Shown piece after piece: positions 8,874-17,131 of a DNA stretch of 64,000 nucleotides. The translations under genes and the position numbers were made by a program. This DNA is from Bradymonas sp963697525 (GTDB lineage Bacteria > Myxococcota_A > Bradymonadia > Bradymonadales > Bradymonadaceae), in contig OY969087.1 of NCBI GenBank assembly GCA_963697525.1, positions 3,534,001 to 3,598,000 of the forward strand, written 5' to 3'. A model generated the notes under the pieces. It was not told the DNA's origin and did no database searches. It saw only the letters and a program-made list of their open reading frames with translations. The number at the start of each line of letters is the position of its first letter. Within the stretch, counting starts at the first letter, position 1.

Positions 8874-9926
8874 ATGAAGTCTCCGAAGTTCGAACGTCGA
8901 GTCAATGTGCCCGGGCAGCAGCCGCAGGCGGCGTCCGGGGGTGGTGGGTTTCCCTGGGGTAAGGTGGCCATCGGCTGTGGCTGCCTGACGCTGTTGGCGA
9001 TCGTGGTGATGGGCGTCGGCGGCTACTTCCTGTGGCGCAAGGGCTCGGAGATCGCCAAGAAGAGCGGGGTCAAGGACATCGTCCAGGCCGCCAAAGAGGC
9101 TCAGGACGACTCGGCATCCGGGGGCAGCGGCGACGACGCCGACATCAAGGCCGAGGCGCGCAAGCGCAAACAGGAGGCGCTGGACGCCAAGAAGATCCGC
9201 GAATACGTGCGCAAGCCGCTGACGCGCAAGGACGTCGACGCCTACTTCGACTTCGTGCACAAGTGGCAGAACAACCCGGCCTACAAAAATTGGGTCGTGG
9301 AGTTCAAGAAGATGAAGGACCTCGACAAGAAGAACGACGACTCGGTCACCGGCCAGCTCCAAGCGGTCGGCCAGACGGCCAAGTGGATGAGCGCCGCCGA
9401 CAAGGTGATGAAGGCGTTCGACAAGCAGGTGCGCGACTCCGGTGGCTACCAGCAGTATTACGGGCGCGTCATTCGGGTGGGCGGGGTAGTCGCCGCCGCC
9501 GACCGCATCACCAAGACCAACAAAAAGCTCAAGGACGCCAACGCCGACGCCGTCGCCGACGAGATGCTCACCGAGCGCCCCAAGATCGCCAAGCAATACG
9601 CCAAGAATATGAAGCAGGCCAAAGAGGCGCTCGCCGAAGCCAAGAAGGCCCAGAAGGCCGGCAAACAGCCCGATCCGTCGAATATGGCGGCGCTGGGCGG
9701 CCTGATGAGCGTCTTCCAGGGGCCGGGGACCATCGCCCTGGCGCGGATGCCGGAGCAGTCCTTCCAGACGTGGAAGTCGCTGTCGCCGAAAGAGCGCAAG
9801 CGCCTGCGCGATTCGCTGACCGATTCCATCGCCCCGGGTCCGTGGTTCGGCCTGTTTGCGGTCAACCCGGCGGCGCTGGTGATGTCGTCGTATATGGCGG
9901 AGATGGATACGTTGAAGGGGGAGTGA
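8874..9926 (+). CDS. Single-TM protein of unknown function, Lys/Ala-rich
   Basis: Unrecognised 350-residue protein. A Gly/Gln-rich head is followed by one membrane helix (VAIGCGCLTLLAIVVMGVGG, about residues 27-46). A long hydrophilic, Lys- and Ala-rich, probably helical domain then faces the periplasm or cytoplasm. The head and helix resemble those of the protein at 18941 (Gly run, then GIGCG or AIGCG inside the helix), but the large domains differ. The ATG at 8874 follows GAGGGTGAG, a strong ribosome site. It lies 35 bases after the peptidase gene and may be co-transcribed. Confidence 0.65.
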   Translation: MKSPKFERRVNVPGQQPQAASGGGGFPWGKVAIGCGCLTLLAIVVMGVGGYFLWRKGSEIAKKSGVKDIVQAAKEAQDDSASGGSGDDADIKAEARKRKQEALDAKKIREYVRKPLTRKDVDAYFDFVHKWQNNPAYKNWVVEFKKMKDLDKKNDDSVTGQLQAVGQTAKWMSAADKVMKAFDKQVRDSGGYQQYYGRVIRVGGVVAAADRITKTNKKLKDANADAVADEMLTERPKIAKQYAKNMKQAKEALAEAKKAQKAGKQPDPSNMAALGGLMSVFQGPGTIALARMPEQSFQTWKSLSPKERKRLRDSLTDSIAPGPWFGLFAVNPAALVMSSYMAEMDTLKGE

Positions 9927-9990
9927 TCGAGTGAACTGCAACGGCAACTGCGGAACGGCAACGGCAACTGCGGAACTGCGGAACTGCGGG
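9921..9990. repeat. Short direct-repeat array after the stop codon
   Basis: The array begins with GAGTGATCGAGTGAACT, overlapping the stop of the preceding gene, and continues as reiterated AACGGCAACTGC and GGAACTGC units. The first 17 bases recur exactly at 37311-37327, at the head of a second, different intergenic array. Confidence 0.85.
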
Positions 9991-10084
9991 TGTGTGTGGT
10001 AGGTGGTCGGGGGAATGTTGAGGGGAACCGTGCGTTGTGTGCACGGAAGAGCGAGAAACGGAACGAAGTAGTATTGGAGAACCA

Positions 10085-11452
10085 ATGTCGCAGACGAGTT
10101 ACACCATCGCGATGATCGGAGCGGGCCCTGCTGCCCTGTACTCCACGGCCAAGCTGACCGAGGCCGGCCACGATGTGGTCATCATCAACCGCGATATCAA
10201 GCCCGGGGGGCTGGCTGAATTCGGGATTTATCCGACCAAGTACAAGATGAAGCGCGGCTTGCGCACGCTGTTTCGCCAGATCTTGTCGGATGACCACGTC
10301 CATTATTTTGGCAACGTCAGCGTGGGGATCGACGCCGATCTGACGCTGGAGGACATCCACGAGTTGGGCTTCGACGCCGTCGTGGTGGCGGTGGGCGCTC
10401 AGGGCACCAAGTGGCTGGGTCTGCCCGGCGAGGAGGCCGAGGCGGTCTTCCATGCCAAAGATCTGGTGTACCACTACAACGCGCTGCCGCCGTTCAGCGA
10501 GCAGGAGTTCGCCGTCGGTCAAAACGTGTGCGTGGTGGGCCTTGGAAACGTGTGCCTGGACATCGTGCACTGGCTGTGTTGCGAGAAGAAGGCTGAGACG
10601 GTCACCGCCGTGGCGCGTCGAGGTCCCGCCGAACGCAAGACCACCCGCAAGGAGCTGCGCATCATCAGCGGCGCGCTCGACGTCGAGCAGTTGCGCGCCG
10701 AGATCGATGCCATCGCGCCGGTGATGGAGGCGGTCGGCCAGGATCCGGACAAGGAATTTGCCGCGCTGACCAAATATGTGGAGATGCCCCTGGAGACCGA
10801 GAGCCCCACGCGGTTTCGCATGCGGTTTTTGCGCAGTCCCAAGTGCATCGAGGTCGACGACGACGGCCAGGTCACCGGGCTGACCTGCGAGAAGACGCGC
10901 CTGGTCAAAGCGGGCGGGCGCATCGGCATCGAAAAGCTCGGCGAGGACGAGACGCTGGCCTGTGACACGGTCATCTTCGCCATCGGCGACAGCATCGAGC
11001 CGACCATCGGCCTGCCGGTCGACCCCCAGTGGAAGAATAGCTTCGCCACCGTCGAAGAGCCCTGGGAGGCCCATCCCGACCGGCCACGCTATATGGTGGC
11101 CGACGTCGAGCGCGGCCAACCCATGTGGGGCACCTTCGTGGTCGGCTGGGCGCGCCAGGCCTCCGACGGACTGGTCGGCAAGGCCAAGGCCGACGGCGAG
11201 CAGGGCTGCGAGGAGATCCTCGCCTATCTCGACGGGGAGTTCCCCGAGCGACCGGCGGACAAGCAGGCCAGTACTGCCGACATCGTGGAGTTGCTGCTGA
11301 CGCTGCTCGACAGCCGCAAGGTCGACGTGGTCGACTACGACAACGTCTGTCAGCTCGAGGAGATCGAGCGGCAGAAGGCCGAGGAATACGACATCGAAGA
11401 GTTCAAGTTTACCAGCCGCGACGAAATGCTCGAGCTGGTGTGCGATTCGTAA
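10085..11452 (+). CDS. Ferredoxin-NADP reductase-like FAD oxidoreductase
   Basis: A 455-residue flavoprotein. GAGPAA at 12-17 starts the FAD-binding Rossmann fold. VVAVGAQGTKWLGLPGEEA near 100-118 is the segment typical of adrenodoxin reductase and GltD-type enzymes, and GLGNVCLDIV near 151 begins the NADPH-binding fold. The IYPTKYKMKR stretch matches the position of the GVAPDH motif in adrenodoxin-type ferredoxin reductases. It probably moves electrons between NADPH and ferredoxin. The ATG at 10085 has TTGGAG about 7 bases upstream; an upstream in-frame start inside the repeat-bearing leader has no support. Confidence 0.8.
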   Translation: MSQTSYTIAMIGAGPAALYSTAKLTEAGHDVVIINRDIKPGGLAEFGIYPTKYKMKRGLRTLFRQILSDDHVHYFGNVSVGIDADLTLEDIHELGFDAVVVAVGAQGTKWLGLPGEEAEAVFHAKDLVYHYNALPPFSEQEFAVGQNVCVVGLGNVCLDIVHWLCCEKKAETVTAVARRGPAERKTTRKELRIISGALDVEQLRAEIDAIAPVMEAVGQDPDKEFAALTKYVEMPLETESPTRFRMRFLRSPKCIEVDDDGQVTGLTCEKTRLVKAGGRIGIEKLGEDETLACDTVIFAIGDSIEPTIGLPVDPQWKNSFATVEEPWEAHPDRPRYMVADVERGQPMWGTFVVGWARQASDGLVGKAKADGEQGCEEILAYLDGEFPERPADKQASTADIVELLLTLLDSRKVDVVDYDNVCQLEEIERQKAEEYDIEEFKFTSRDEMLELVCDS

Positions 11453-11505
11453 GGCTCCATCGTTCGTGAAGATCTGGCTTCCGTGAAGATCTGGGCACCG
11501 CAGTT

Positions 11506-12075
11506 ATGAAAAGTAAGTACGCTGTCGTTCTCGTTGTCGCATTGGGCATGGCGCTGGCAGGTTGCGCGAGCAGCTCGAAGGCCGCCCAGTCGGACGCGTC
11601 GGCTCAGAAGGTCGAAGGTGAGCCGCCGAACGGCGCCGCCGACGCGCCGCACGCGCTCCCCAAGGGACCCGCGGTCGAGGTGGGCAAGGCCCACGTGGAC
11701 CAAGAGGCTTCCGAGACGCAAGGCGACACCGCCGGCGGGCCCGACGCGGCCGATGCGGCGGTGATCAGCCGCGCGCAGCTCGACGCCTTCATCAAGAAGG
11801 GGCCGTCGTTTGCGCTCACCCAGGTCAAGGTCGAGCCGGCGCGCACCGACGGTAAGTTCCAGGGCTTCGAGATCGTCGACATGAAGGAAGGCGCGCGCAA
11901 GGCGCTGGCTCCTCAGGTCGTCAAAGGCGACGTGATCACCCATATCAACGGGGTGCGCGTCAAAAAGCCCGCCGACTACCTCAACGCCTGGAAGCTCTTG
12001 GAGGATATCTCCAAGATCCGCATCGATTTCGTGCGTGACGGTCAGGCCAAACACGCCACCTGGCGCGTCCAATAA
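11506..12075 (+). CDS. Lipoprotein with C-terminal PDZ-like (GspC-type) domain
   Basis: A 189-residue precursor with a lipobox LAGC (Cys20), an unstructured Ala/Asp/Gly region to about residue 85, and a compact C-terminal domain. The segment ending with KGDVITHINGVRVKKPADYLNAWKLL looks like a PDZ fold of the type II secretion GspC kind (the 'GDVI..ING..V' ligand groove). No other secretion genes are nearby, so it may be a stand-alone periplasmic peptide-binding lipoprotein. A 13-bp direct repeat (CGTGAAGATCTGG at 11465 and 11482) sits just upstream and could be regulatory. Confidence 0.65.
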   Translation: MKSKYAVVLVVALGMALAGCASSSKAAQSDASAQKVEGEPPNGAADAPHALPKGPAVEVGKAHVDQEASETQGDTAGGPDAADAAVISRAQLDAFIKKGPSFALTQVKVEPARTDGKFQGFEIVDMKEGARKALAPQVVKGDVITHINGVRVKKPADYLNAWKLLEDISKIRIDFVRDGQAKHATWRVQ

Positions 12076-12104
12076 GCCCCTCCTAACTTGCGCCGGCGGC
12101 CACG

Positions 12105-12896
12105 ATGCACGACGAGGACTCCGAGACGACAGACCCGGGCGCCGGGCGCTTCTCCCGCGGAGGCGCCTGGCCGGCGCTCATCGTCGCACTTGGCCTGTCG
12201 CTGTGGGCGCAGATCTTCGCGCTGCCGCTGCTCGACCAACTCCACTTTGCCGACCAGGGCGTCCAGACCCTCTTGGTCTACCTGATCGCGCCGGCGGCGC
12301 TGCTCGCCGGGGTGGCGATGCGCGCGGCGCCGATGACCCTGCTGGTCTTCCCGTTGTGCTTCGTGCCGGGCATGCTCTTGTTGCCCGGGCGCAACCTGCT
12401 GGAATTGCAACAGGCGTCGAGCATGGTGCGCATCGGCGTGACCCTGGCGGCGTTCATCGCGGCGGCCGCGGCCGGACATGCCCGCCGGCAGACCGTCGGC
12501 CAGGAGGTCGACGGCGGGGCGGGCGTCCCGCGGCGCGTCGACGGCATCTACCGCTTTTATTTTGCCCTTCGCGGGGCGATCTTGCTGGGGTTGTTGGCCG
12601 TCATTCAGTGGGCGACCTTTCGGGATCGGGCGATTGCTGCCACAATTGCCCAGCATTACGGCGACAAGCCGCAGAGCGCGGTGATGTTCATCGGCCTGGT
12701 GGGCTTTTTCGCCTGGTGTGTGGCCGCGTACACGATGTTCTTCGTGCCGATGATGAACCTGGAGTACGACGTGCGCAAATTGTCGCGGGCCATCGATCAC
12801 ATGGCCGACGGCGGCCGGCGCGCGCGCTGGCGGCGCATCGGTACGTTGGCGGCGCTGGCGGTTGGCGCCGTCGCCGTCGCGTGGGCCTTAACCTGA
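12105..12896 (+). CDS. Multi-spanning membrane protein of unknown function
   Basis: Unrecognised 263-residue inner-membrane protein. After an acidic N-terminus it has about seven hydrophobic helices: ALIVALGLSLWAQIFALPLL, TLLVYLIAPAALLAGVAM, APMTLLVFPLCFVPGMLLL, IGVTLAAFIAAAAAG, a helix near AILLGLLAVIQW, one near FIGLVGFFAWCVAAYTMFF and a final one at the C-terminus. No active-site motif is visible. It begins 29 bases after the PDZ lipoprotein gene and 13 bases before the next small membrane protein, so all four genes to 14162 could form one operon. Confidence 0.7.
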   Translation: MHDEDSETTDPGAGRFSRGGAWPALIVALGLSLWAQIFALPLLDQLHFADQGVQTLLVYLIAPAALLAGVAMRAAPMTLLVFPLCFVPGMLLLPGRNLLELQQASSMVRIGVTLAAFIAAAAAGHARRQTVGQEVDGGAGVPRRVDGIYRFYFALRGAILLGLLAVIQWATFRDRAIAATIAQHYGDKPQSAVMFIGLVGFFAWCVAAYTMFFVPMMNLEYDVRKLSRAIDHMADGGRRARWRRIGTLAALAVGAVAVAWALT

Positions 12897-12909
12897 TTCG
12901 ACCAATGTC

Positions 12910-13110
12910 ATGAGATCGCTCGTCTACGAAGTGCTGGGGCTGGGATTGCTGGTCAGCAGCCTATTCTTTTTCTACCGCAGCATCGTCTTCCTGGCGCAGA
13001 AGGACTATGTGGCCGGCCTGGCGGTGGTGACGGTGGGCTTTTTCGTACTTCGCGCGGGCACGGAATTGGGCAAACTGGCGGTGTTGCTGCGCCGCGAGGA
13101 TTCGAGATGA
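12910..13110 (+). CDS. Small two-helix membrane protein
   Basis: A 66-residue protein with two hydrophobic helices (VLGLGLLVSSLFFFYRSIVFL and LAVVTVGFFVLRAGTELGKL). Function unknown. Its stop overlaps the start of the PPIase gene by ATGA, which argues that it is a real, translationally coupled gene and not a chance frame. Confidence 0.65.
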   Translation: MRSLVYEVLGLGLLVSSLFFFYRSIVFLAQKDYVAGLAVVTVGFFVLRAGTELGKLAVLLRREDSR

Positions 13111-14162
13111 GGCGCTCGAACCACGACGACCGGAGGTGGCGGAGGGCGAAGCACGCGCTGGTGAGCAGCGCGCTGGTGGCGCTGACGCTGGCGGCGCTGA
13201 CGCTGGCGGCGGGATGCTCGGGGCCCAACCCCGCACATCCTCCGGCCGACGAGGCCTTCCGCACCCTCGACGCGCGCCCGGTGAAAGCGGCGGTCGCCCG
13301 TGTCGACGGCCACCCGATTTCGCTCGACGAGTTTCAGGCGTTCTGGAACGCCCACCCGAAGATGACGCGCGACGAGGCGCTGGATGCGCTCATCGACCGC
13401 CAGGTGCTCGTCGACGAGGCGATTAAGCGCGGCTATCTGACCCGCAGCCATTTGCAGGTGACGCGCAAGCAGGCCATGGTCGAACAATTGCTCGCCGACG
13501 ACGTCGAGGGCCCGGCCTCGAAAGACGACTTGTCGGATAAGGACATCGATGATCTGGTGAGCAAGCTGCGCGCCCAGGTCGGCCATCCGCCGGGGCTTCG
13601 CGCGAGTCACCTGCTCATCATGGTGCCGCCGGCCGCCCAGAAAAAGGCCTCCAAAAAACAGGTCGCCCAGTGGTTTTCCCAGGCCAAGGACTGGCTGGGC
13701 ACGGTGCGCGACGACTTGCCGGAGGCGCCCACCGCCGATGACTTATTGGCCGCCAAGGCCCGCTTCAAGGGCAAGCTTCCCAAGCCGCTGTCGGTCCAGG
13801 TCAACGTCCATATGGTCTTTCCCATCGAGCCGGGCCCCCAGTATGGCCACGATCTGCCCGACGGCTGGCATCCGGTGGTGCCGGCCTTTCGCGAGGCGGC
13901 CACCGAGATGGCGAAAAAGGGCGAGTTTGGCGAGATGTCCGACCCCGTCAAGACGCACTTTGGATGGCATCTGATCGTGCCCGAGAAGGTCTATCCCGCC
14001 ATGATTGGCGACCCCGAGGCGATCCGCCAGGTCGCCGTCGCCCGCCTGCTCGAGCAAAAGCGGCGAAAGCGCCTGGCGAAGCTGACCAAAAAATGGCTCG
14101 CCGAGTCGCAGCTCGAGACCTACCCCCAGGTCATCGCCGACGCCGAGAAGAAGCAAAATTAG
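13107..14162 (+). CDS. Lipoprotein parvulin-type peptidylprolyl isomerase (SurA/PrsA-like)
   Basis: A 351-residue precursor with a long basic n-region and lipobox LAAGC (Cys37). Residues 55-80 (VARVDGHPISLDEFQAFW) match the N-terminal chaperone helix start of SurA/PrsA/PpiD proteins. A parvulin domain follows (LRASHLLIMVPP near 166, then FGEMSDPVKTHFGWHLIV near 272), including the conserved GWH. It should fold exported proteins in the periplasm. An insertion between the two halves of the parvulin domain (about 40 residues, KKASKKQVAQWFSQA) is longer than in most parvulins. It overlaps the small membrane gene before it. Confidence 0.8.
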   Translation: MRRSNHDDRRWRRAKHALVSSALVALTLAALTLAAGCSGPNPAHPPADEAFRTLDARPVKAAVARVDGHPISLDEFQAFWNAHPKMTRDEALDALIDRQVLVDEAIKRGYLTRSHLQVTRKQAMVEQLLADDVEGPASKDDLSDKDIDDLVSKLRAQVGHPPGLRASHLLIMVPPAAQKKASKKQVAQWFSQAKDWLGTVRDDLPEAPTADDLLAAKARFKGKLPKPLSVQVNVHMVFPIEPGPQYGHDLPDGWHPVVPAFREAATEMAKKGEFGEMSDPVKTHFGWHLIVPEKVYPAMIGDPEAIRQVAVARLLEQKRRKRLAKLTKKWLAESQLETYPQVIADAEKKQN

Positions 14163-14188
14163 GCGACTTTAGCGTCGCACCACGCCGC

Positions 14189-14758
14189 TCAGGGAAGCTC
14201 GCGGTAGACCTCACTGAGCGGGCGGCGCGGCGTCTCGAAGAGATCGCGGCTGGAGTGGCCGACCCACACGAAGGCGACGATCTCTTCATTCTGCGCGTCG
14301 ATCCCGGCAATCTCGTAGGTCTCCGCGTGACGCGTGACCGCGCCGGTGGCCCACTTCGAGCCCACGCCTTCGGCCCACAGGCACAGCATGAAATTCTCGA
14401 TGGCACACGCGATGGAGGCGTAGTCCTCGCGGCGGCGAAACTCGTCGTCGGCGAGCACCTGGGAGACGATGAGCAGCGCGGCGGAGTTGGCCAATTTGGC
14501 GCGCACGAGCTCCTCTTGAGCCGTCGAGAACTCGCGTCCCTTGGCCTCGGCGGCCTCCCGCTTGATGCGAAGCCCCACCTCGACGATTTCGGCGCGCGCC
14601 TGCGGGCCCACCCGTGTAAACCGCCACGGGTTGGTCAGCTTGTGGTTGGGCGCACGCAGCGCGCCTTCGAGCGCGCGCTCGATGCAGCCGTCGGGGATGG
14701 GCTCGGTGCTGAAGCGCTGGACGGTGCGCCGGGACAAAATTGCTTCGCGAACGTTCAT
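14189..14758 (-). CDS. Nitroreductase-family flavoprotein
   Basis: A 189-residue FMN-dependent reductase. The start MNVREAILSRRTVQRF has the RRS/TxRxF motif that binds FMN. APNHKLTNPWRF near 36 and the later SIACAIENFMLCLWAEGVGSKW helix are family hallmarks (YdjA/NfsB-like). The family reduces nitro or quinone compounds with NAD(P)H; here the substrate is unknown. The gene is convergent with the PPIase gene, with 26 bases between stops, and divergent from alanine dehydrogenase. Confidence 0.85.
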   Translation of the reverse strand: MNVREAILSRRTVQRFSTEPIPDGCIERALEGALRAPNHKLTNPWRFTRVGPQARAEIVEVGLRIKREAAEAKGREFSTAQEELVRAKLANSAALLIVSQVLADDEFRRREDYASIACAIENFMLCLWAEGVGSKWATGAVTRHAETYEIAGIDAQNEEIVAFVWVGHSSRDLFETPRRPLSEVYRELP

Positions 14759-14815
14759 CGGATGTCCTGCGGTCGATTCGGGTCAAAAACGAAGCGAATG
14801 TGAGGTGTTGTTACG

Positions 14816-14844
14816 TTGCGCGTTGCGCGCCAGGTCGCTATACA
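14816..14844 (+). promoter_or_regulatory. Putative sigma70-type promoter of ald
   Basis: A TTGCGC box (14816-14821) and TATACA (14839-14844) are separated by 17 bases, about 100 bases before the ald start. The -35 is a half match and the -10 a good one. There are no experimental data. Confidence 0.35.
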
Positions 14845-14944
14845 TGCACGAAGAACAAACACGCAACAAGACTTGCGAATGGTCTGCGGTCGACGTCCTC
14901 GTCAAACCTGGTTGACGCAGGCTGCAAGCAACAGGAGTGAGAAA

Positions 14945-16060
14945 ATGAAAATTGGTGTCCCCACAGAGATCAAGAACAACGAGTACCGCGTCGGGTTGGT
15001 CCCGGCGGGGGTGCGTGAGTACAAGCGTCACGGCCATTCGGTGGTCGTGCAAAAAGGCGCCGGGGAGGGAAGCGCCATCCCCGACGCGGCCTACGTGGAA
15101 GCAGGCGCCGAGATCGTCGACACCGCCGAGGAGGTTTGGCAGTCGTCGGACATGATCGTCAAGGTCAAGGAGCCCCTGGCTGCCGAGTACGGGCGCATGC
15201 AGCCCAACCAGATTATCTACACCTATTTCCACCTGGCGGCGGTGCCGGAGCTGGCCGAGGTGCTGCTCGACAAAGAGATCGCCGCGGTGGCCTACGAGAC
15301 CATCGAATTGGACGGCGGCAAGCTGCCGCTGCTCGAGCCGATGAGCGAGGTCGCCGGGCGCATGTCCATACAGGTGGGCGCGCGCTGCCTGGAGCGTGAG
15401 TTCGGCGGCAAGGGCGTGCTGCTCGGCGGCGTGCCCGGTGTCGCTCGCGGCAACGTGGTCATCATCGGCGGCGGCACCGTGGGCACCCACGCGGCGATGA
15501 TGGCCGTGGGCATGGGCGCGCACGTCAAGATCCTCGACATCGATCTGTACCGGCTGCGCTACCTCGAGGAGGTCTTCGGCAACCGCATCCAGACCCTGCA
15601 CTCCAACGCCGACACCATCGCCGATCAGGTCCAGCGCGCCGATCTGGTGGTGGGCGCGGTGCTCATCCCCGGCGCCAAGGCGCCGCACCTGGTCACCCGC
15701 GAGCTTCTCAAGGAGATGCCCCGCGGCAGCGTGGTCGTCGACGTCGCCGTCGACCAGGGCGGCTGTATCGAGACCTGCCACCCGACCACCCACGACGATC
15801 CCACCTACGTGGTCGACGACGTGGTTCACTACTGCGTGGCCAACATGCCCGGGGCGGTGCCGCGCACCTCGACGTTCGCGCTCAACAACGCCACCCTCAA
15901 CTACGGGGTGACCATCGCCAACGAGGGGCTGGCCAAGGCCATGCGCGCCGACAAGGTGCTCGCCAAGGGGCTCAACACCTACGGCGGCCACATCACCCAC
16001 CCCGCCGTCGCCGACAGCCTGGACAAGGAGTACGTCAGCGTCGAGAGCGTGCTCGCGTGA
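14945..16060 (+). CDS. ald: Alanine dehydrogenase
   Basis: A 371-residue enzyme with the full family length. The start MKIGVPTEIKNNEYRVGLVP, VVQKGAGEGSAIPDAAY near 33-50 and MSEVAGRMSIQVGARCLE near 135 are signature segments. The NAD-binding GGGTVGTHAA lies near residue 175. Lys75-type and His96-type catalytic residues are visible in VKVKEPL and YTYFHLA. It interconverts L-alanine and pyruvate plus ammonia with NAD. Start at 14945 follows AGGAGTGAG. Together with gdhA further on it points to amino acids as a carbon and nitrogen source. A strong terminator follows. Confidence 0.95.
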   Translation: MKIGVPTEIKNNEYRVGLVPAGVREYKRHGHSVVVQKGAGEGSAIPDAAYVEAGAEIVDTAEEVWQSSDMIVKVKEPLAAEYGRMQPNQIIYTYFHLAAVPELAEVLLDKEIAAVAYETIELDGGKLPLLEPMSEVAGRMSIQVGARCLEREFGGKGVLLGGVPGVARGNVVIIGGGTVGTHAAMMAVGMGAHVKILDIDLYRLRYLEEVFGNRIQTLHSNADTIADQVQRADLVVGAVLIPGAKAPHLVTRELLKEMPRGSVVVDVAVDQGGCIETCHPTTHDDPTYVVDDVVHYCVANMPGAVPRTSTFALNNATLNYGVTIANEGLAKAMRADKVLAKGLNTYGGHITHPAVADSLDKEYVSVESVLA

Positions 16061-16085
16061 GCGGAGCATTTTGAATGTCTGACCG

Positions 16086-16120
16086 AGCCGGCTCGTCTTG
16101 TACGATGAGCCGGCTTTTTT
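16086..16120 (+). terminator. Intrinsic terminator of ald
   Basis: AGCCGGCTC (16086-16094) pairs with GAGCCGGCT (16107-16115); adding GTC/GAT with one G-U pair gives about 12 bp. The T run 16115-16120 follows directly. Confidence 0.9.
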
Positions 16121-16378
16121 GCGGCCCTTGCATTCCGACGACGATCGCGCGATGGTGGCGTCGAGCGCCTCATGCGCTGTAAGCGGTTGGAATGGCTCTT
16201 GTTTTTGTTGTGAAGGCAAACCTGAACAAGAACACATCGACAAGAAAATCGGGGAATTTCCCCCGGATTCGGCAGACACATGAAATAGAATGACCGGTAG
16301 CTGCAGTTGTACCCTTCGAATGGTGACACTGCGTGCGGCTTGCAAGCACAGTCATTCTGCGCGAACTTGAGAGAAGAC
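16121..16378 (+). promoter_or_regulatory. Leader region of the ECF sigma gene
   Basis: This region carries no gene. It holds a 13-bp palindrome GGGGAATTTCCCC (16251-16263), whose GGAATTT core resembles the GGAAC-type -35 of ECF promoters, so the sigma factor might control its own gene. No convincing -10 partner was found; TAGAAT at 16286-16291 is an isolated match to the housekeeping -10. Confidence 0.3.
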
Positions 16379-17047
16379 ATGTTCGGAACAAAGCGATCGG
16401 AGAAGGACCAGGCATTCCAGCGCGAGGCGATTCCTCATCTGGATGCGTTGTACGGCACCGCTCTACGCATGACCAAGGACGAGCAAGACGCAGAAGATCT
16501 CGTCCAGGAGGCCATGCTCAAGGCGTATCGCTACTTCGACAAGTACGAGAACGGGACCAATTGCAAGGCCTGGCTGTTCAAGATCATGACCAATACCTTC
16601 ATCAATAGGTATCGGAAGTCCAAGAAGCGCCAGGAGTACCTGGTCGACGATGATTATCGTCCGCTTCAAGAGCGCGCCGAGGCCCCCGAGCGCAATCCCT
16701 TCATCGACGAGTTCGACGATGAAGAGAACCTGTACTTCAAGATGTTTGGAGACGAGGTCAAAAACGCGCTGGAGACCATCCCGGTCGACTTCCGCATGGT
16801 GGTGTTGTTGGCCGACCTGCAGGACTTCGCCTACAAAGAGATCGCCGAGATCATGGATTGCCCCATCGGCACGGTCATGAGTCGACTGTATCGTGGGCGG
16901 CGCATGCTGCAGGCGAAGCTCGAGGAGTACGCGGTCAAGGAAGGTTATATTAGCGTCACGGACGACGAGGCCGCCGACGAAGCGGCCCAGACGGAATCGA
17001 AGACGACGGATCTCGAGGAGTATCGCCGCCGGCGCGCCGAGGCGTAA
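16379..17047 (+). CDS. ECF-family RNA polymerase sigma factor
   Basis: A 222-residue sigma factor with region 2 (DALYGTALRMTKDEQDAEDL near 25-45, then NCKAWLFKIMTNTFINRYRK near 70-90) and region 4 (FRMVVLLADLQDFAYKEIAE then CPIGTVMSRLYRGRRML). The DAEDLVQEAM and GTVMSRL motifs are those of RpoE/SigR-type ECF factors. A 30-residue acidic tail follows region 4. Start at 16379 is set by GAGAGAAG just upstream. An anti-sigma gene lies 84 bases downstream, a classic pair. The signal is unknown; the anti-sigma factor is the likely sensor. Confidence 0.93.
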   Translation: MFGTKRSEKDQAFQREAIPHLDALYGTALRMTKDEQDAEDLVQEAMLKAYRYFDKYENGTNCKAWLFKIMTNTFINRYRKSKKRQEYLVDDDYRPLQERAEAPERNPFIDEFDDEENLYFKMFGDEVKNALETIPVDFRMVVLLADLQDFAYKEIAEIMDCPIGTVMSRLYRGRRMLQAKLEEYAVKEGYISVTDDEAADEAAQTESKTTDLEEYRRRRAEA

Positions 17048-17131
17048 GCCCGGTCGGCATCTGCCGGGGCTCTACAAAAAGAAGTGGTAGTGTGAGCCCG
17101 CGGTAGATTGATCTTTTGGAGAAGGACAGCA

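Noticed and set aside
9921..9990. CRISPR-like array
   Set aside because: Repeat units are 8-12 bases with no spacers, and no cas gene is near; the same holds for 37291-37420 and 1064-1232.
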